Positions 53,386 through 62,498 of a stretch of 64,000 nt of DNA are shown piece by piece. The notes beneath the pieces are model-generated. The model was not told the DNA's origin. It did no database searches and saw nothing but the letters and a program-made list of their open reading frames with translations. Made by a program: the position numbers and the translations under genes. The stretch's first letter is position 1. Each line of letters starts with the position of its first letter. The stretch is taken from positions 31,953-95,952 of the forward strand of contig CAYZGU010000020.1 in the NCBI GenBank assembly GCA_964478165.1, in the 5' to 3' direction. The stretch comes from CAYZGU01 sp964478165. GTDB taxonomy: Bacteria; Poribacteria; WGA-4E; JAJDTR01.

Positions 53386-55020
53386 CTATCGTTTTGGGCT
53401 TCGGCCTAACTGTAACCCACCTGGAGATAGCTTGGATTGTTTTTGCGGATGAACCTTGACCTGACTGACCTTCCGACTGAGCTGTGTGTCGATTGAATTT
53501 CGAGGAAACCCGCCTCGGTATCGATGGACGATGAGTACAAGGCTAATTAGAAAGCAGAGAATTGGAAACCAATCACCATAACGGGTATACAGGGTTGTTC
53601 CAGTGCTTTCGTGATATGTCAAAGGAGCCTCTTCTACCAATATCTCATCGGATTGTGTGGGCATGATCTGCCCTTGTGTTATTCTCCCAAACCCATCAAT
53701 TATACATGAAATTCCTCCGTTTGCGCAACGGAAAACAGCAATACGGTTTTCAACAGCGCGAAACGGAGCGACTGCGAGGTGTTGTGATGGCGCGGTGGTT
53801 CCTTCAAACCAGGCATCGTTGGTCAGAATTCCCATGAGATTTGCGCCTTTCTTAACAAATTTGCGAAAGAGATTTGGGAAAGCTGATTCAAAGCATATAG
53901 AGATTCCAACTTGAGCGTTCTTGATATTCGCAAGCGGAATGAGATTGATTGTCTTTCCAGGTTCAAATGCTTCGAACTGGATGATGTTTGGTAGCAACGG
54001 TGAGAGGGGTACATACTCACCGAAAGGTACGAGGTGGATTTTGGAATAGCTGCCCAATTTCTCGCCAGATGGGGAAAGTATAAACGCGCTATTGTAGAAT
54101 TTCGTGTCGAGTTCTTGGACGGGTGCACCAGTCAGGAGATAGATTTCGTGTTTTTTCAGCATCTCCAGTAGTCGTGGCTTGTATTGATTCTCCGCAGCCG
54201 AGAGGATAAGGCTGTGGAGGGCTGTCTCTGGCCAAACAATTAGGTCTGGATTAGTAGCATCTGCTTTTTTTGTCAGATCAATATAATCGTTGAAAATCTT
54301 GGGAATCTCGTTGTATTGCCATTTATCAAGCTGGGACACGTTGCCAGGGATAAGCGCAAGTTTAACCCTGGGTGTCGGATTCTTAGAGTGCGATAAACAG
54401 AAAAAACCGTAGCTCAAACAAATTAGTACCATGGAAATGGGAAGAACGGTTGCTTTGAGCTTAATCCGCAGCCTGGCGGAGTGGACTATGAAATCGGCCA
54501 GTGTCACGTTGAAAAGTACCACGATAAAACTCACCCCATGTACCCCGCAAATGGATGCTATCTGGATGGCAGGTAGATATTTCCATTGTGTATAGCCCAT
54601 GCTACCCCATGGAAAACCGGTTAGTAACCAGCTTCTAATCCATTCTAAGCCTGTCCATAGAAGTGCTAAAGAAAAAATAACGGTGGTGCGTTTTTGGCAC
54701 AATGGCCGATGTGCAAAGACGGCAAAGATGGCAAAATAGAGCGCGACGTAAGCAACCAGAGCTACGTATCCTAAGGCGGTCAGGAAGATGTTTGCATACG
54801 GGTAGAGTAGGACAATCCAGTAGAGCAGAATAGAGAAAAAGGTTAACCCAGCAGTATAGCCGATGCAGAAGGCAGATTTCGAATTTGACGCAGACTTCAC
54901 GGCAATTAAGAGTGGGACCAGTCCAATCCACGCGAGTGGAAAGAAACTAAGCCCTGGGTGACTCACTGCCAGCAGAATTCCCGAAACAATTGCGAGAGCG
55001 TAGCGTTGATAAGGTTTCAT
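53386..55020 (-). CDS. lnt: Apolipoprotein N-acyltransferase Lnt
   Basis: 544 residues. Eight or so membrane helices and a periplasmic nitrilase-like domain that adds the third acyl chain to lipoproteins. The catalytic triad is visible: Glu265 in VWPETA, Lys327 in YSKIHLVPFGEYVP and Cys376 in GISICFES. Other marks are LTGFPWGSMGYTQ and GILTNDAWFEGTTAPSQH. The frame opens at ATG 55080, but the family start is ATG 55020 (MKPYQRY). The last 60 residues are a basic tail. Twelve bases separate it from prfB. The leader has two alternative hairpins. Confidence 0.93.
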   Translation of the reverse strand: MKPYQRYALAIVSGILLAVSHPGLSFFPLAWIGLVPLLIAVKSASNSKSAFCIGYTAGLTFFSILLYWIVLLYPYANIFLTALGYVALVAYVALYFAIFAVFAHRPLCQKRTTVIFSLALLWTGLEWIRSWLLTGFPWGSMGYTQWKYLPAIQIASICGVHGVSFIVVLFNVTLADFIVHSARLRIKLKATVLPISMVLICLSYGFFCLSHSKNPTPRVKLALIPGNVSQLDKWQYNEIPKIFNDYIDLTKKADATNPDLIVWPETALHSLILSAAENQYKPRLLEMLKKHEIYLLTGAPVQELDTKFYNSAFILSPSGEKLGSYSKIHLVPFGEYVPLSPLLPNIIQFEAFEPGKTINLIPLANIKNAQVGISICFESAFPNLFRKFVKKGANLMGILTNDAWFEGTTAPSQHLAVAPFRAVENRIAVFRCANGGISCIIDGFGRITQGQIMPTQSDEILVEEAPLTYHESTGTTLYTRYGDWFPILCFLISLVLIVHRYRGGFPRNSIDTQLSRKVSQVKVHPQKQSKLSPGGLQLGRSPKR

Positions 55021-55029
55021 TGTTCTTAT

Positions 55030-55071
55030 GCACACCTCCTTGTGTGTGCTTTCGATGAAGAGCGTGCACAC
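55030..55071 (-). promoter_or_regulatory. lnt leader with mutually exclusive hairpins around the ribosome site
   Basis: On the coding strand three boxes occur in order: GTGTGC (55071-55066), GCACAC (55049-55044) and GTGTGC (55035-55030). The middle box can pair with either flank. Pairing with the first leaves AAGGAG (55041-55036) free; pairing with the third puts AAGGAG in an eight-base loop. ATG 55020 is nine bases further on. It could be a thermosensor or other switch; this is inferred from sequence only. Confidence 0.4.
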
Positions 55072-56053
55072 AAAAAACATATGCGGGAGGCATAAAGCAG
55101 CACTGTTCTAACTGGATGATTTTTGTCGATTAGTGTGGATAATTCCGCCATTCTAGCAGAGGAAAAACAACGTGTCAATGCGAAAACGTGAGCGAATTAA
55201 GCCGGGACAGTAGCCACGCGTTTCCTAGCGCTTGAACCGTTGTTGGAATTATCACGGGTCCGATGAAGAGTGATGAGAGGAGCTCGAAACGGTCCTGATG
55301 TTATTCAGATGGGAGATGTCGATAGGTGGAATGTTTTCCGTATCTCCATTCTTTTTTCGATGGTGATTATTTATGATAAGACTGATTTATGATAAGATTG
55401 GGGAGAATTTTGGTTTGCAATTCGGATGTACTTGTAAGTGCGAAAAAACGGAAATTGTGCATCCGTAGTAATCTCTAGACTGGACCGTTTGTGCATCTGC
55501 CGTGAAAATTGGCAGCTAATGCCCAAAGGGTGCGCCCATTTCCCAAGAGTACTATACTCGAGAAAATGTTTAACTAATGAGTTAGCTGTTATCCCCCAAG
55601 CCACCTCTTAATGGTGGTAAGCACATCAACACGCCGTTGTGGTGCAAGGCTTCCTGCTTGTCTTGCATTGTGTAGTGCCTCAAAGCCGAGATTCAATTGG
55701 AGGGCTCGGACACGAGGGTGTCTGACAGAAGCGATTTTGCTTGCGGCACGTCTTCAAGCATATCCGAACTTTATGTCGAGACAAGATCTAAATTCAAATT
55801 CCACGCTCTTGTGTAAACGGCCCTTTTCCATTGCAAGTTTTTCACTCCTAAGCTATCATGTGAGCTGCTATCAATCGACTAGCATAGTGTTTAGCGCATT
55901 TATCGGTATCAAATGCTTTTAATGGTTCTATTGGAATGGTTCTGCAATATAGGAAGAAGGATTAAGCTTGTAAACTAGTTAAATAGCTTAGACGTTTTGT
56001 AGGGAGTAGATTGAAATCTTTTATGCCACGAACTTGAGTTAGGAGATCAACGT
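55072..56053. other. About 1 kb divergent intergenic region, lnt / porV-like
   Basis: Contains an 11 bp direct repeat with 16 bp period (TTTATGATAAG at 55370 and 55386). A 103-codon plus-strand frame (55611-55922) has no ribosome site or protein-like pattern. Promoters for lnt and for the PorV-like gene are expected; none is clear. Confidence 0.4.
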
Positions 56054-57142
56054 ATGGAACGAATTACCACTTTGTGTAGGATGGTTGTACTGATGTCAAT
56101 CGCAGTGGCTCTATTCCCATCATTAGGATCTGCAGGTCCAGGCACCCAGGGTTCTCAGATTCTCGTTCTTGGTGGCGGAACGCGAGCGACAGCGTTGGGT
56201 GATGCTTTTGTAGCGATTGATGGCGATGTGACAACTGCTCTATGGAATCCCAGTGGCCTAGGCATTATTAAAGATAAACAGGTGGCTATCTCCTATAAAA
56301 ACCAGGGATATATCTTTGGAGATGCGGGTGAAGGACTGTACTATGGTTTCTTCGCTGGTGCATTGCCTCTGGGTGACGCCGGTGTTCTTGGAGCAACACT
56401 GCAGCTTGAAGGAAAAGGAACTATACTCGTAACAACAGATTCTCCCGATCCAATTAGGGAAGAGAATCTCGGAATAGATCGGGTATTGACGCTTTCCTAT
56501 GCGGATCGCATAACGGAGCGTCTATTCGCAGGAATTAATGGAAAGATTATACAATTGCAATTAGGAAGGGAGACTGCCGGTGCTTATGCTGTTGATTTTG
56601 GATTGCAGTACGATATGAAGGGATTTCGCGTTCCTATTAAGATTGGTACGGCGGTTCAGAATTGGGGCACCCAGAGTGCCTTCAAGGACGAAAATCAGAG
56701 CGACCCTCTCCCTCGTAAATTCAAGCTGGGAACGGCTGTGGTGCTCTACCAGGAGAAAAATCATCGTTTCAACGTCATCGGGGATTTGACGGCCTCTATC
56801 CATAAATGGACAGAAGATGAAGCAGAAATAGATAGGCGCTTGGCAGAACACCCGGAAGAAACACGCAGTGACGTGCTTTCCAATCGCGGTGTTGGTAGGT
56901 ATGCTTTTGAGTGGAGGCATCTTCAGAAGAGCATCGGTGCAGAATATTGGCTCGGCGACCTCCTTGCACTTCGCATTGGCTATAAGACCGAGACGGGGAT
57001 TGGGATGCGTGGTTTCTGGGACCACCTTACCTACGGGCTTGGGGTTCGGTTGTTAGACTACGAGTTTGATTATGCCGTAGAGATACCGCGTGGGCCTGAT
57101 GCGAAGCGACTGAGTGTCTTTGCCCTGATCCTCAGGTTCTAA
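56054..57142 (+). CDS. PorV/UPF0164-family outer-membrane protein
   Basis: 362 residues: signal peptide (ending GSAG), then the family opening GGGTRATALGDAFVAIDGDVTTALWNPSGLG (32-62) typical of PorV/PorQ and UPF0164 beta-barrels. Alternating strands follow to a C-terminal LSVFALILRF with terminal Phe for outer-membrane insertion. PorV-type proteins serve type IX secretion or act as FadL-like barrels; no other T9SS gene is visible. ATG 56054 has AGGAG upstream. A DUF5683-like gene follows about 100 bp later. Confidence 0.8.
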   Translation: MERITTLCRMVVLMSIAVALFPSLGSAGPGTQGSQILVLGGGTRATALGDAFVAIDGDVTTALWNPSGLGIIKDKQVAISYKNQGYIFGDAGEGLYYGFFAGALPLGDAGVLGATLQLEGKGTILVTTDSPDPIREENLGIDRVLTLSYADRITERLFAGINGKIIQLQLGRETAGAYAVDFGLQYDMKGFRVPIKIGTAVQNWGTQSAFKDENQSDPLPRKFKLGTAVVLYQEKNHRFNVIGDLTASIHKWTEDEAEIDRRLAEHPEETRSDVLSNRGVGRYAFEWRHLQKSIGAEYWLGDLLALRIGYKTETGIGMRGFWDHLTYGLGVRLLDYEFDYAVEIPRGPDAKRLSVFALILRF

Positions 57143-57240
57143 TCTCGCTGTCGAATGCGGTGTGAATCGATGTAGCCGCAAGATAGTTATCAGGCCAATT
57201 CTAGTGGTTTTTCAACCAATACCAATCGAATGGAGACAGC

Positions 57241-58068
57241 ATGAAGAACACCTGTCCAATGCGTTCAGCGACTGTGACGTTTCTGATGGCCGTAACTTTG
57301 TTTGCTCACTACTTCTCAGTGGATGCATGGAGTGAGACGCTGAAAACGTCCAATCCTGAATTCACCGCTTTTCTCATGGCTTCAGCCCTTGGAACTAAGA
57401 GTTTGAGCCCGCCAGCCATAGGCCCAGATTCTCCAGAGCTGAATAAATCGCCGAACCGTGCTTTTCTATCTTCGCTGATTGTTCCGGGTACAGGTCAGTT
57501 ATATGTTGGTGCGAAACGCGGCTATTTCTATGCCGCGGCGGGTGTGGCGCTGATGGTAAGTTACTTCATCACGTACAGGGCTGCAGAGACTACGCGCAAT
57601 GATTATCGAGAATTAGTGAGGCGGCACGTGATTTTTGACGGCCCGGGCACCTTTGAAACTTGGGATCCAATCGAGGATTTCGAGCACGCAACTATGTACG
57701 ATAACTGGCATAATATTTATACGGAGCAAGGGGGCCAGCCGCTTGTTCGCGTTGGGCGATGGTACTGGAACGATCGTGCGGTGTTCAAAGACGAGGATCG
57801 AGGAAGTAAACACGATTCTCCTAATCGTGAAGAAGCACAAGGTTTGAGAGAGTTGGCCAACCATAAATTTGAGAGGGCACGGAAATTGATTGGCGTGGCC
57901 CTTTTCAACCATGTGATTAGTGCGGTCGAGGCCCGCATCGCAGCTAAGAACTACAACAAGAAAAGCATGGATCGATTCCCGGGTTTCAATCAGGTTAAAC
58001 TAGATTTACAGACGACGGTGGAGGCTGGAAGTGTCGACAGCCGATTCGTCTTGCGCGGACAGTTTTGA
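57241..58068 (+). CDS. DUF5683-like membrane protein
   Basis: 275 residues. After a signal peptide (about 1-30) the segment RAFLSSLIVPGTGQLYVGAKRGYFYAAAGVALM resembles the DUF5683 core (SALIPGxGQxYNGxxxKAxxY). A transmembrane helix follows, then a soluble Tyr/Trp-rich and charged part and a last helix-like ALFNHVISAVEARIAAKNYN. The function of this family is unknown; genes often accompany outer-membrane proteins in the FCB group, as here. ATG 57241 follows GGAGACAGC. Confidence 0.6.
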   Translation: MKNTCPMRSATVTFLMAVTLFAHYFSVDAWSETLKTSNPEFTAFLMASALGTKSLSPPAIGPDSPELNKSPNRAFLSSLIVPGTGQLYVGAKRGYFYAAAGVALMVSYFITYRAAETTRNDYRELVRRHVIFDGPGTFETWDPIEDFEHATMYDNWHNIYTEQGGQPLVRVGRWYWNDRAVFKDEDRGSKHDSPNREEAQGLRELANHKFERARKLIGVALFNHVISAVEARIAAKNYNKKSMDRFPGFNQVKLDLQTTVEAGSVDSRFVLRGQF

Positions 58069-58552
58069 TTTTCCTGTTACGAATGGTAAGCATTAACCTA
58101 TCTGCGGCAGAAGAGCTCACGCGCGCGTTGAATCTGGTTTTTGCGTCTCGTTTCCGAATCGGAGTGATATTAGTGTTTCCTGGAGAGATGTGTTCTGTTT
58201 TTTTTGGAATCTTCACATCGTGAAGGGTCCGGTTCGCTGTTGGGGATAGAGACGGTCGTTTTGGTCAAGTGACTTGGTCGATTGCCGTGGTCCGGATGAG
58301 CAGTTGAGCAAAAGGCCTCGGGGGTTTTGAACTGCAGCATGTATTTCTCTGTCGGTTGAGCTTGTCATTAGTCATCCGGACTGGCGCATCTTAGATTCAA
58401 TTAATACCCTGAAAGTTGTGAAGCTCGGAAAAATCCGTACAGGAGTCATAGTACATGTTTTGTCGTCGATTTCTCATATGATGAATCTATCGAACCTGGG
58501 TTGTCTCTTTCATGTCCAAAGCGGGTTTGATTGCATAAATTTAATTTTCTAT

Positions 58553-58592
58553 TGCATGCACAGTGATTAAACTGCATGCACAGTGATTAAAC
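58553..58592. repeat. Perfect 20 bp tandem duplication
   Basis: Two adjacent copies of TGCATGCACAGTGATTAAAC (58553-58572 and 58573-58592), just upstream of the palindrome at the aroA promoter. TGCATGCA within each is itself palindromic. Confidence 0.9.
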
Positions 58593-58596
58593 AGGC

Positions 58597-58627
58597 TATT
58601 GACATGTCAATACAATTCTGATAAACT
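58597..58627 (+). promoter_or_regulatory. aroA: Probable aroA promoter overlapped by a 16 bp palindrome
   Basis: TTGACA (58599-58604), a 17 bp spacer and TAAACT (58622-58627). The -35 is embedded in the perfect palindrome TATTGACATGTCAATA (58597-58612), which looks like an operator. About 65 bases separate the -10 from ATG 58696. Confidence 0.55.
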
Positions 58628-58695
58628 GGTGTGCATCTGGGGGAGTTGTAAGGACTATTCCGTGCTAGGTAGTAACCTCTCAATGCAGAGACTTA

Positions 58696-59982
58696 ATGTC
58701 AATGATCGAAATAGAAACAATTCAGAAACCGGTTGATACTATCTTAACCGTGCCAGGTTCTAAAAGCTATACCAATCGTGCACTACTGGTGGCTGCGCTT
58801 GCCAAGGGCCATTCGAGATTGACAGGTGCGCTATTTAGCGATGATACACGATATATGTTCAAGGCGCTGCGGCAACTTGGAGTGGCGATTGCTGCAAATG
58901 AAGATCGTTGTTCGTTTGAAATTATAGGGAATGGGGGAAAGATTCCATTTAATCACGCCAAGCTCTTCATTGGCAATTCGGGAACAACAGCGCGATCTCT
59001 TGTAAGTTACGTCGCACTGGGGAAAGGTGAATTTGTCATCGACGGTGATGAACCTATGCGTCGTACCCGTCCAATCGTCGACTTGCTCGAGGCGCTAAGC
59101 CAGCTTGGAGTGAACGCATATGCGCAACATGACAATGGTTGTCTGCCTGTGGTTGTATGCGCAAATGGTCTTCAGGGTAGTTCCACGCGTGTGAATGCGA
59201 GCAAGAGCAGCCAATTTTTGACCTCGCTCCTACTCGTCGCGCCATATGCAGATGGCGGTGGCATGGACATTGAAGTTGTCGATAAGCTCAAGAGGCCGTA
59301 TATTGACATCACTATGTCAGTCATGTCAGCGTTCGGTGTGCAGGTGGTTAATAGAGACTACCGATATTTCCACGTTGTCCCGGGACAGAAGTACGAACCC
59401 CGGGAGTATGCAATCGAACCGGACGCTTCGAGTGCGTCCTATTTTTTTGCTGCTGCCGCGTTGACTGGTGGCCGCGTGCGGGTGAAAAATCTGACGACCG
59501 ATTCCACTCAGGGTGATGTTGGGTTTATTTATGTTCTTGAAAGGATGGGGTGTGAGGTCAATCGATACTCTAATGGAATCGAAGTCATCGGACCAAAGCA
59601 ACTCAAAGGAATCGATGTTGACATGAATGCAATCTCGGATACGGCGCTCACTCTTGCTGCGATCGCACCGTTTGCAGACGATAAAGTCGTTATTCGGAAC
59701 ATCGAACACACGCGTTGGCAAGAAACCGACCGGATTCGTGCGATGGTCACGGAATTGCAAAAGCTTGGTGTCTCTGCTGTAGAACATCAAGATGGCCTCG
59801 AAATTCACCCGTCAAATATAAGGCCAGCTGATATTGAGACATATCGCGACCATCGGGTGGCGATGAGTCTTTCCTTGATTGGGCTGAAAGTTCCTGGGAT
59901 TCGTATCAAGGATTCTACATGTGTCAGTAAGACTTTTCCGAATTTCTTTGACGTTCTACAAAGTCTTAAGTCAGGGATTTAA
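58696..59982 (+). CDS. aroA: 3-phosphoshikimate 1-carboxyvinyltransferase (EPSP synthase)
   Basis: 428 residues. It transfers enolpyruvate from PEP to shikimate 3-phosphate. Marks: VPGSKSYTNRALL (19-31), GNSGTTARS (93-101), GDEPMRRTRP (117-126), SSQFLTSLLL, the catalytic Asp/Glu region DTALTLAAIAPFA and RWQETDRI, and DHRVAMSLSLIGL. At the PEP-site loop the class I consensus is GNAGTAMRP; here Thr98, Ala99 and Ser101 replace Ala, Met and Pro. Such loop changes are known to affect PEP-analogue binding, but the effect here is not shown. It is convergent with the permease gene, five bases apart. Confidence 0.95.
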   Translation: MSMIEIETIQKPVDTILTVPGSKSYTNRALLVAALAKGHSRLTGALFSDDTRYMFKALRQLGVAIAANEDRCSFEIIGNGGKIPFNHAKLFIGNSGTTARSLVSYVALGKGEFVIDGDEPMRRTRPIVDLLEALSQLGVNAYAQHDNGCLPVVVCANGLQGSSTRVNASKSSQFLTSLLLVAPYADGGGMDIEVVDKLKRPYIDITMSVMSAFGVQVVNRDYRYFHVVPGQKYEPREYAIEPDASSASYFFAAAALTGGRVRVKNLTTDSTQGDVGFIYVLERMGCEVNRYSNGIEVIGPKQLKGIDVDMNAISDTALTLAAIAPFADDKVVIRNIEHTRWQETDRIRAMVTELQKLGVSAVEHQDGLEIHPSNIRPADIETYRDHRVAMSLSLIGLKVPGIRIKDSTCVSKTFPNFFDVLQSLKSGI

Positions 59983-59987
59983 CTCCG

Positions 59988-61421
59988 TCAGTTGCCGTGG
60001 ACAATCGATCGCGTGTATCCCTTGAATTCGGTATAAATTTCTTGAAAAATTAGCTTAAGCATCGCAGTGATTGGCACTGCCATCAGTAATCCCACCAGTC
60101 CGAGAAATCTCTCGCCAAGTAAGACGGCCACGATTGTCATTACGGGACCAAGTTCCACGCTTTTCCCAATAATCAAAGGGAAGATAATTGCGTTGTCGAT
60201 GAGTTGGGCGATTAGCGTCAACCCAAGAATTGCCAACAAGCCCCAGCCAAGGCTGAGATGCGAGCCCAGGAAGACGACGATTAGCGCTGGGACTGCACCA
60301 ATGAGCGGTCCGATATAAGGAATTAGATTTGCCAATCCGGCAACAATTCCAAGTGTTATCGCGAAGCGCAATCCCAAACTCCAATATCCGACTGCGAAAA
60401 ACATTGAGAGAGCTGCTGTTTGTATTAAACGACTGCGGAGGTAATTTCCCAGTTGTTGGTCCAGCTGATTGACTAAAATCAACACCGGCTCGAAGAAACG
60501 ATTCGGAACGATTTCAATGAATGACTTCCGCAAGTGGGGTGCGTCGTTAAGTAAGAAGAAAGTGAGGAATAGACTAATTATACCGGTCGTAAGGGCAGAG
60601 AAAGCACCGCGTGCGGAATTACTCAGCATGCTTAAGATTTGCTCGGATTGGTTCGCGATATAGTTAAGGGTTTGCTCTTGGGCTAGCCTGACCATGTGCG
60701 AGAGTTTTTCGTGCCTAATATCGGCGGCATTCGCAGAATCGCCTAGCTCTGTTTCAATGCCGTTACTCTTCTCAGTTTGCGGCATAGCAATGTATGGATT
60801 CGCGTTTTTTTGTAATATGTTTTCGTGTTTTTCTAGTCTTTTTTGATACGCGAGGAATGGTGCGAGTGCAATATCTGGAAGGCTATTTAGCCGGTCTACC
60901 ACAATGTTGACGATTAAGTCGCCCGTATCCTTGTTCCTAATGTCGCTGTGGATTTTTGTAACCTGCTCGGCTACATTGCTCACAACAAGAGTCGAAAGTG
61001 TTGCAAATGCGCTGAGGATTACCAGCATGATGATGATGACTACCAAGGTGCGGTTAAGCCTTTTGCGTTCAAGGGCGTCCACGATTGGGCCCAGTATGTA
61101 TGCAATGAGGAAAGATATCACGACGAGTGCTAGAATGTCTCTAACGAGGTAGATAAGGCCGACAAAAAGGGCTAACGCCCCCACCACTGTTCCAAGAACG
61201 ACCAGTTTCAACATCGCACTGACAGTCCGAAGCTGACGTGTTTGCTCGAGCGTCTCTCGGACCAGTGTCTGGGTTCCCGGTGCGCTTAAACGAGTGTTTG
61301 AAGCGCTTGGAACGATTGTTTCTGTTGCCGAGGCCGCGGAATTTGCATGCGATTGTTCGCGAGGTAGATCTTTTTCTGAACTGGCTTGCGATTTGGAGTT
61401 GTTGATGGTTTCACTCTTCAT
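59988..61421 (-). CDS. AI-2E/PerM-family membrane protein
   Basis: 477 residues. About 60 hydrophilic Ser/Thr-rich residues precede eight membrane helices. The family patterns are LALVVISFLIAYILGPIVDALERKRLNRTLVV, the GLANLIPYIGPLIGAVPALIV block and GKSVELGPVMTIVAVLLGERFLGLVGLLMAVPITAML. A hydrophilic insertion (about 185-245) lies before the fourth helix. Members transport various small solutes or ions; the substrate is unknown. The cyclic-nucleotide-binding gene upstream ends about 40 bp before its start. Confidence 0.88.
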   Translation of the reverse strand: MKSETINNSKSQASSEKDLPREQSHANSAASATETIVPSASNTRLSAPGTQTLVRETLEQTRQLRTVSAMLKLVVLGTVVGALALFVGLIYLVRDILALVVISFLIAYILGPIVDALERKRLNRTLVVIIIMLVILSAFATLSTLVVSNVAEQVTKIHSDIRNKDTGDLIVNIVVDRLNSLPDIALAPFLAYQKRLEKHENILQKNANPYIAMPQTEKSNGIETELGDSANAADIRHEKLSHMVRLAQEQTLNYIANQSEQILSMLSNSARGAFSALTTGIISLFLTFFLLNDAPHLRKSFIEIVPNRFFEPVLILVNQLDQQLGNYLRSRLIQTAALSMFFAVGYWSLGLRFAITLGIVAGLANLIPYIGPLIGAVPALIVVFLGSHLSLGWGLLAILGLTLIAQLIDNAIIFPLIIGKSVELGPVMTIVAVLLGERFLGLVGLLMAVPITAMLKLIFQEIYTEFKGYTRSIVHGN

Positions 61422-61463
61422 GGTCTTTCTGTCTTTATTGTAAGGGGTGAGGAAAGCGGATAG

Positions 61464-62051
61464 TTAGACTAATGGTTGTGCGTCAATTCCTGTCACATCT
61501 TTCTGCGCGGTTTTCAATCTCTCGATGTCCTGTTGTGCTTTCTCGAGTTCGTTGTTGGTATATCGCAGCCTACTGGCTAAGACTTGAGCGAGCTTGAAGA
61601 CTACCTTAGAGGCCAGCTTGGGATCAGAGTCCATTAGCGCCAATAGCTCCGGGCGAAAGAAGCCAATAATCTTTGCATTACGAACGGCTGTCACGGTTGC
61701 CGTCCGTGGCGCATTATCCAAGAGACCAACATCACCGAAAAATCCACCAGGTTCTAACATCGTGAGATGAACGATCGTTCCGTTCTCCCATTCTTTGGTG
61801 ACTTCTACTTCCCCCTCTACAATGATGTACATACCCGCGGATGCTTGGCCCTGGTGGATGATTGTCTCGCCTTCCCGGTAGTGTCGGTGATGGGCGATGC
61901 GCGCGATACCATGAATATCTCGCGGACTCAGGTCTTCAAATATCGTGACTTTCTGAAGCACACTAACGATGTCACGTTCGATTCTCACCTTGCCTACTCT
62001 GTTTAGAGCGGGTTCCCAGATTCCATCAGCCCGCTTCTGTTTTGCGTTCAT
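61464..62051 (-). CDS. Cyclic-nucleotide-binding domain protein (Crp-like, no DNA-binding domain)
   Basis: 195 residues with one cNMP-binding fold (about 33-150): LQKVTIFEDLSPRDI, YREGETIIHQGQASAGMYIIVEGEVEV, the phosphate-cassette region GGFFGDVGLLDNAPRTATVTA. The helix-turn-helix of Crp/Fnr is absent; a coiled-coil tail (about 150-188) follows. Such proteins are cytosolic sensors whose ligand and partner are unknown. ATG 62051 has AAAGGGGAGG closely upstream. It shares a strand with the permease gene 40 bp downstream. Confidence 0.85.
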   Translation of the reverse strand: MNAKQKRADGIWEPALNRVGKVRIERDIVSVLQKVTIFEDLSPRDIHGIARIAHHRHYREGETIIHQGQASAGMYIIVEGEVEVTKEWENGTIVHLTMLEPGGFFGDVGLLDNAPRTATVTAVRNAKIIGFFRPELLALMDSDPKLASKVVFKLAQVLASRLRYTNNELEKAQQDIERLKTAQKDVTGIDAQPLV

Positions 62052-62084
62052 AACCTCCCCTTTCTCACGCCAGGTTCGAACCCA

Positions 62085-62114
62085 ATTCTATTACATGGTT
62101 GATAGTTTTGTCAA
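62085..62114 (-). promoter_or_regulatory. Sigma-70-type promoter of the cNMP-binding gene
   Basis: On the minus strand TTGACA (62114-62109), 18 bp spacer and TAGAAT (62090-62085). Expected start near 62078, leaving a leader of about 27 bases to ATG 62051. An 86-codon frame covering this stretch is therefore not considered a gene. Confidence 0.8.
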
Positions 62115-62498
62115 GTGCAGAAGCGGTTTCGTCTCTCGCTTTCTCAATGGTGTAAGTGCTGACGATTAATCCCGAACCTGCAGGCATTTTTTCTTGAGGT
62201 TGCGAACGGCCTGTGCTAAACTCGACGGTGTAGTTTGTATGAGACCTTCGAGTTTTTGTCTCGGGAATTTGGAAGTGGGGTGACGCACCCAATAAATAAT
62301 GGAGTTCATCCGAGGAACTAGACATCAGGTAGAAAGAACGAGTTGTTTAGCAGTCATTGATTGTCGGTAATTGCCTATTTGAGGTGGGACAATACCGAGT
62401 GATAATAAGATATGTCATCGGATGCTGCATAGACTCTTCGACGACTATGATTTCTTCAACGCGTCATATTTTCAGCCTATTATCAAGGGAGGTACACA
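62115..62498. other. Divergent intergenic region before the M14 peptidase gene
   Basis: About 380 bases beyond the cNMP-gene promoter. A minus-strand frame (62065-62325) has no ribosome site and overlaps the promoter. No repeat or RNA gene recognised; the peptidase promoter should lie here. Confidence 0.4.

Larger units (their letters stand above)
58069..58695. other. Intergenic region before aroA
   Basis: About 630 bases. It has no gene, but holds a 20 bp tandem duplication (58553-58592), a 16 bp palindrome and a promoter-like pair (58597-58627), listed separately. Confidence 0.5.

Noticed and set aside
55611..55922. 103-residue plus-strand ORF in the lnt/porV-like gap
   Set aside because: No ribosome site and composition unlike a protein; no family resemblance.
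62065..62325. 86-residue minus-strand ORF upstream of the cNMP gene
   Set aside because: No ribosome site, and it covers a near-consensus promoter for the cNMP-binding gene.
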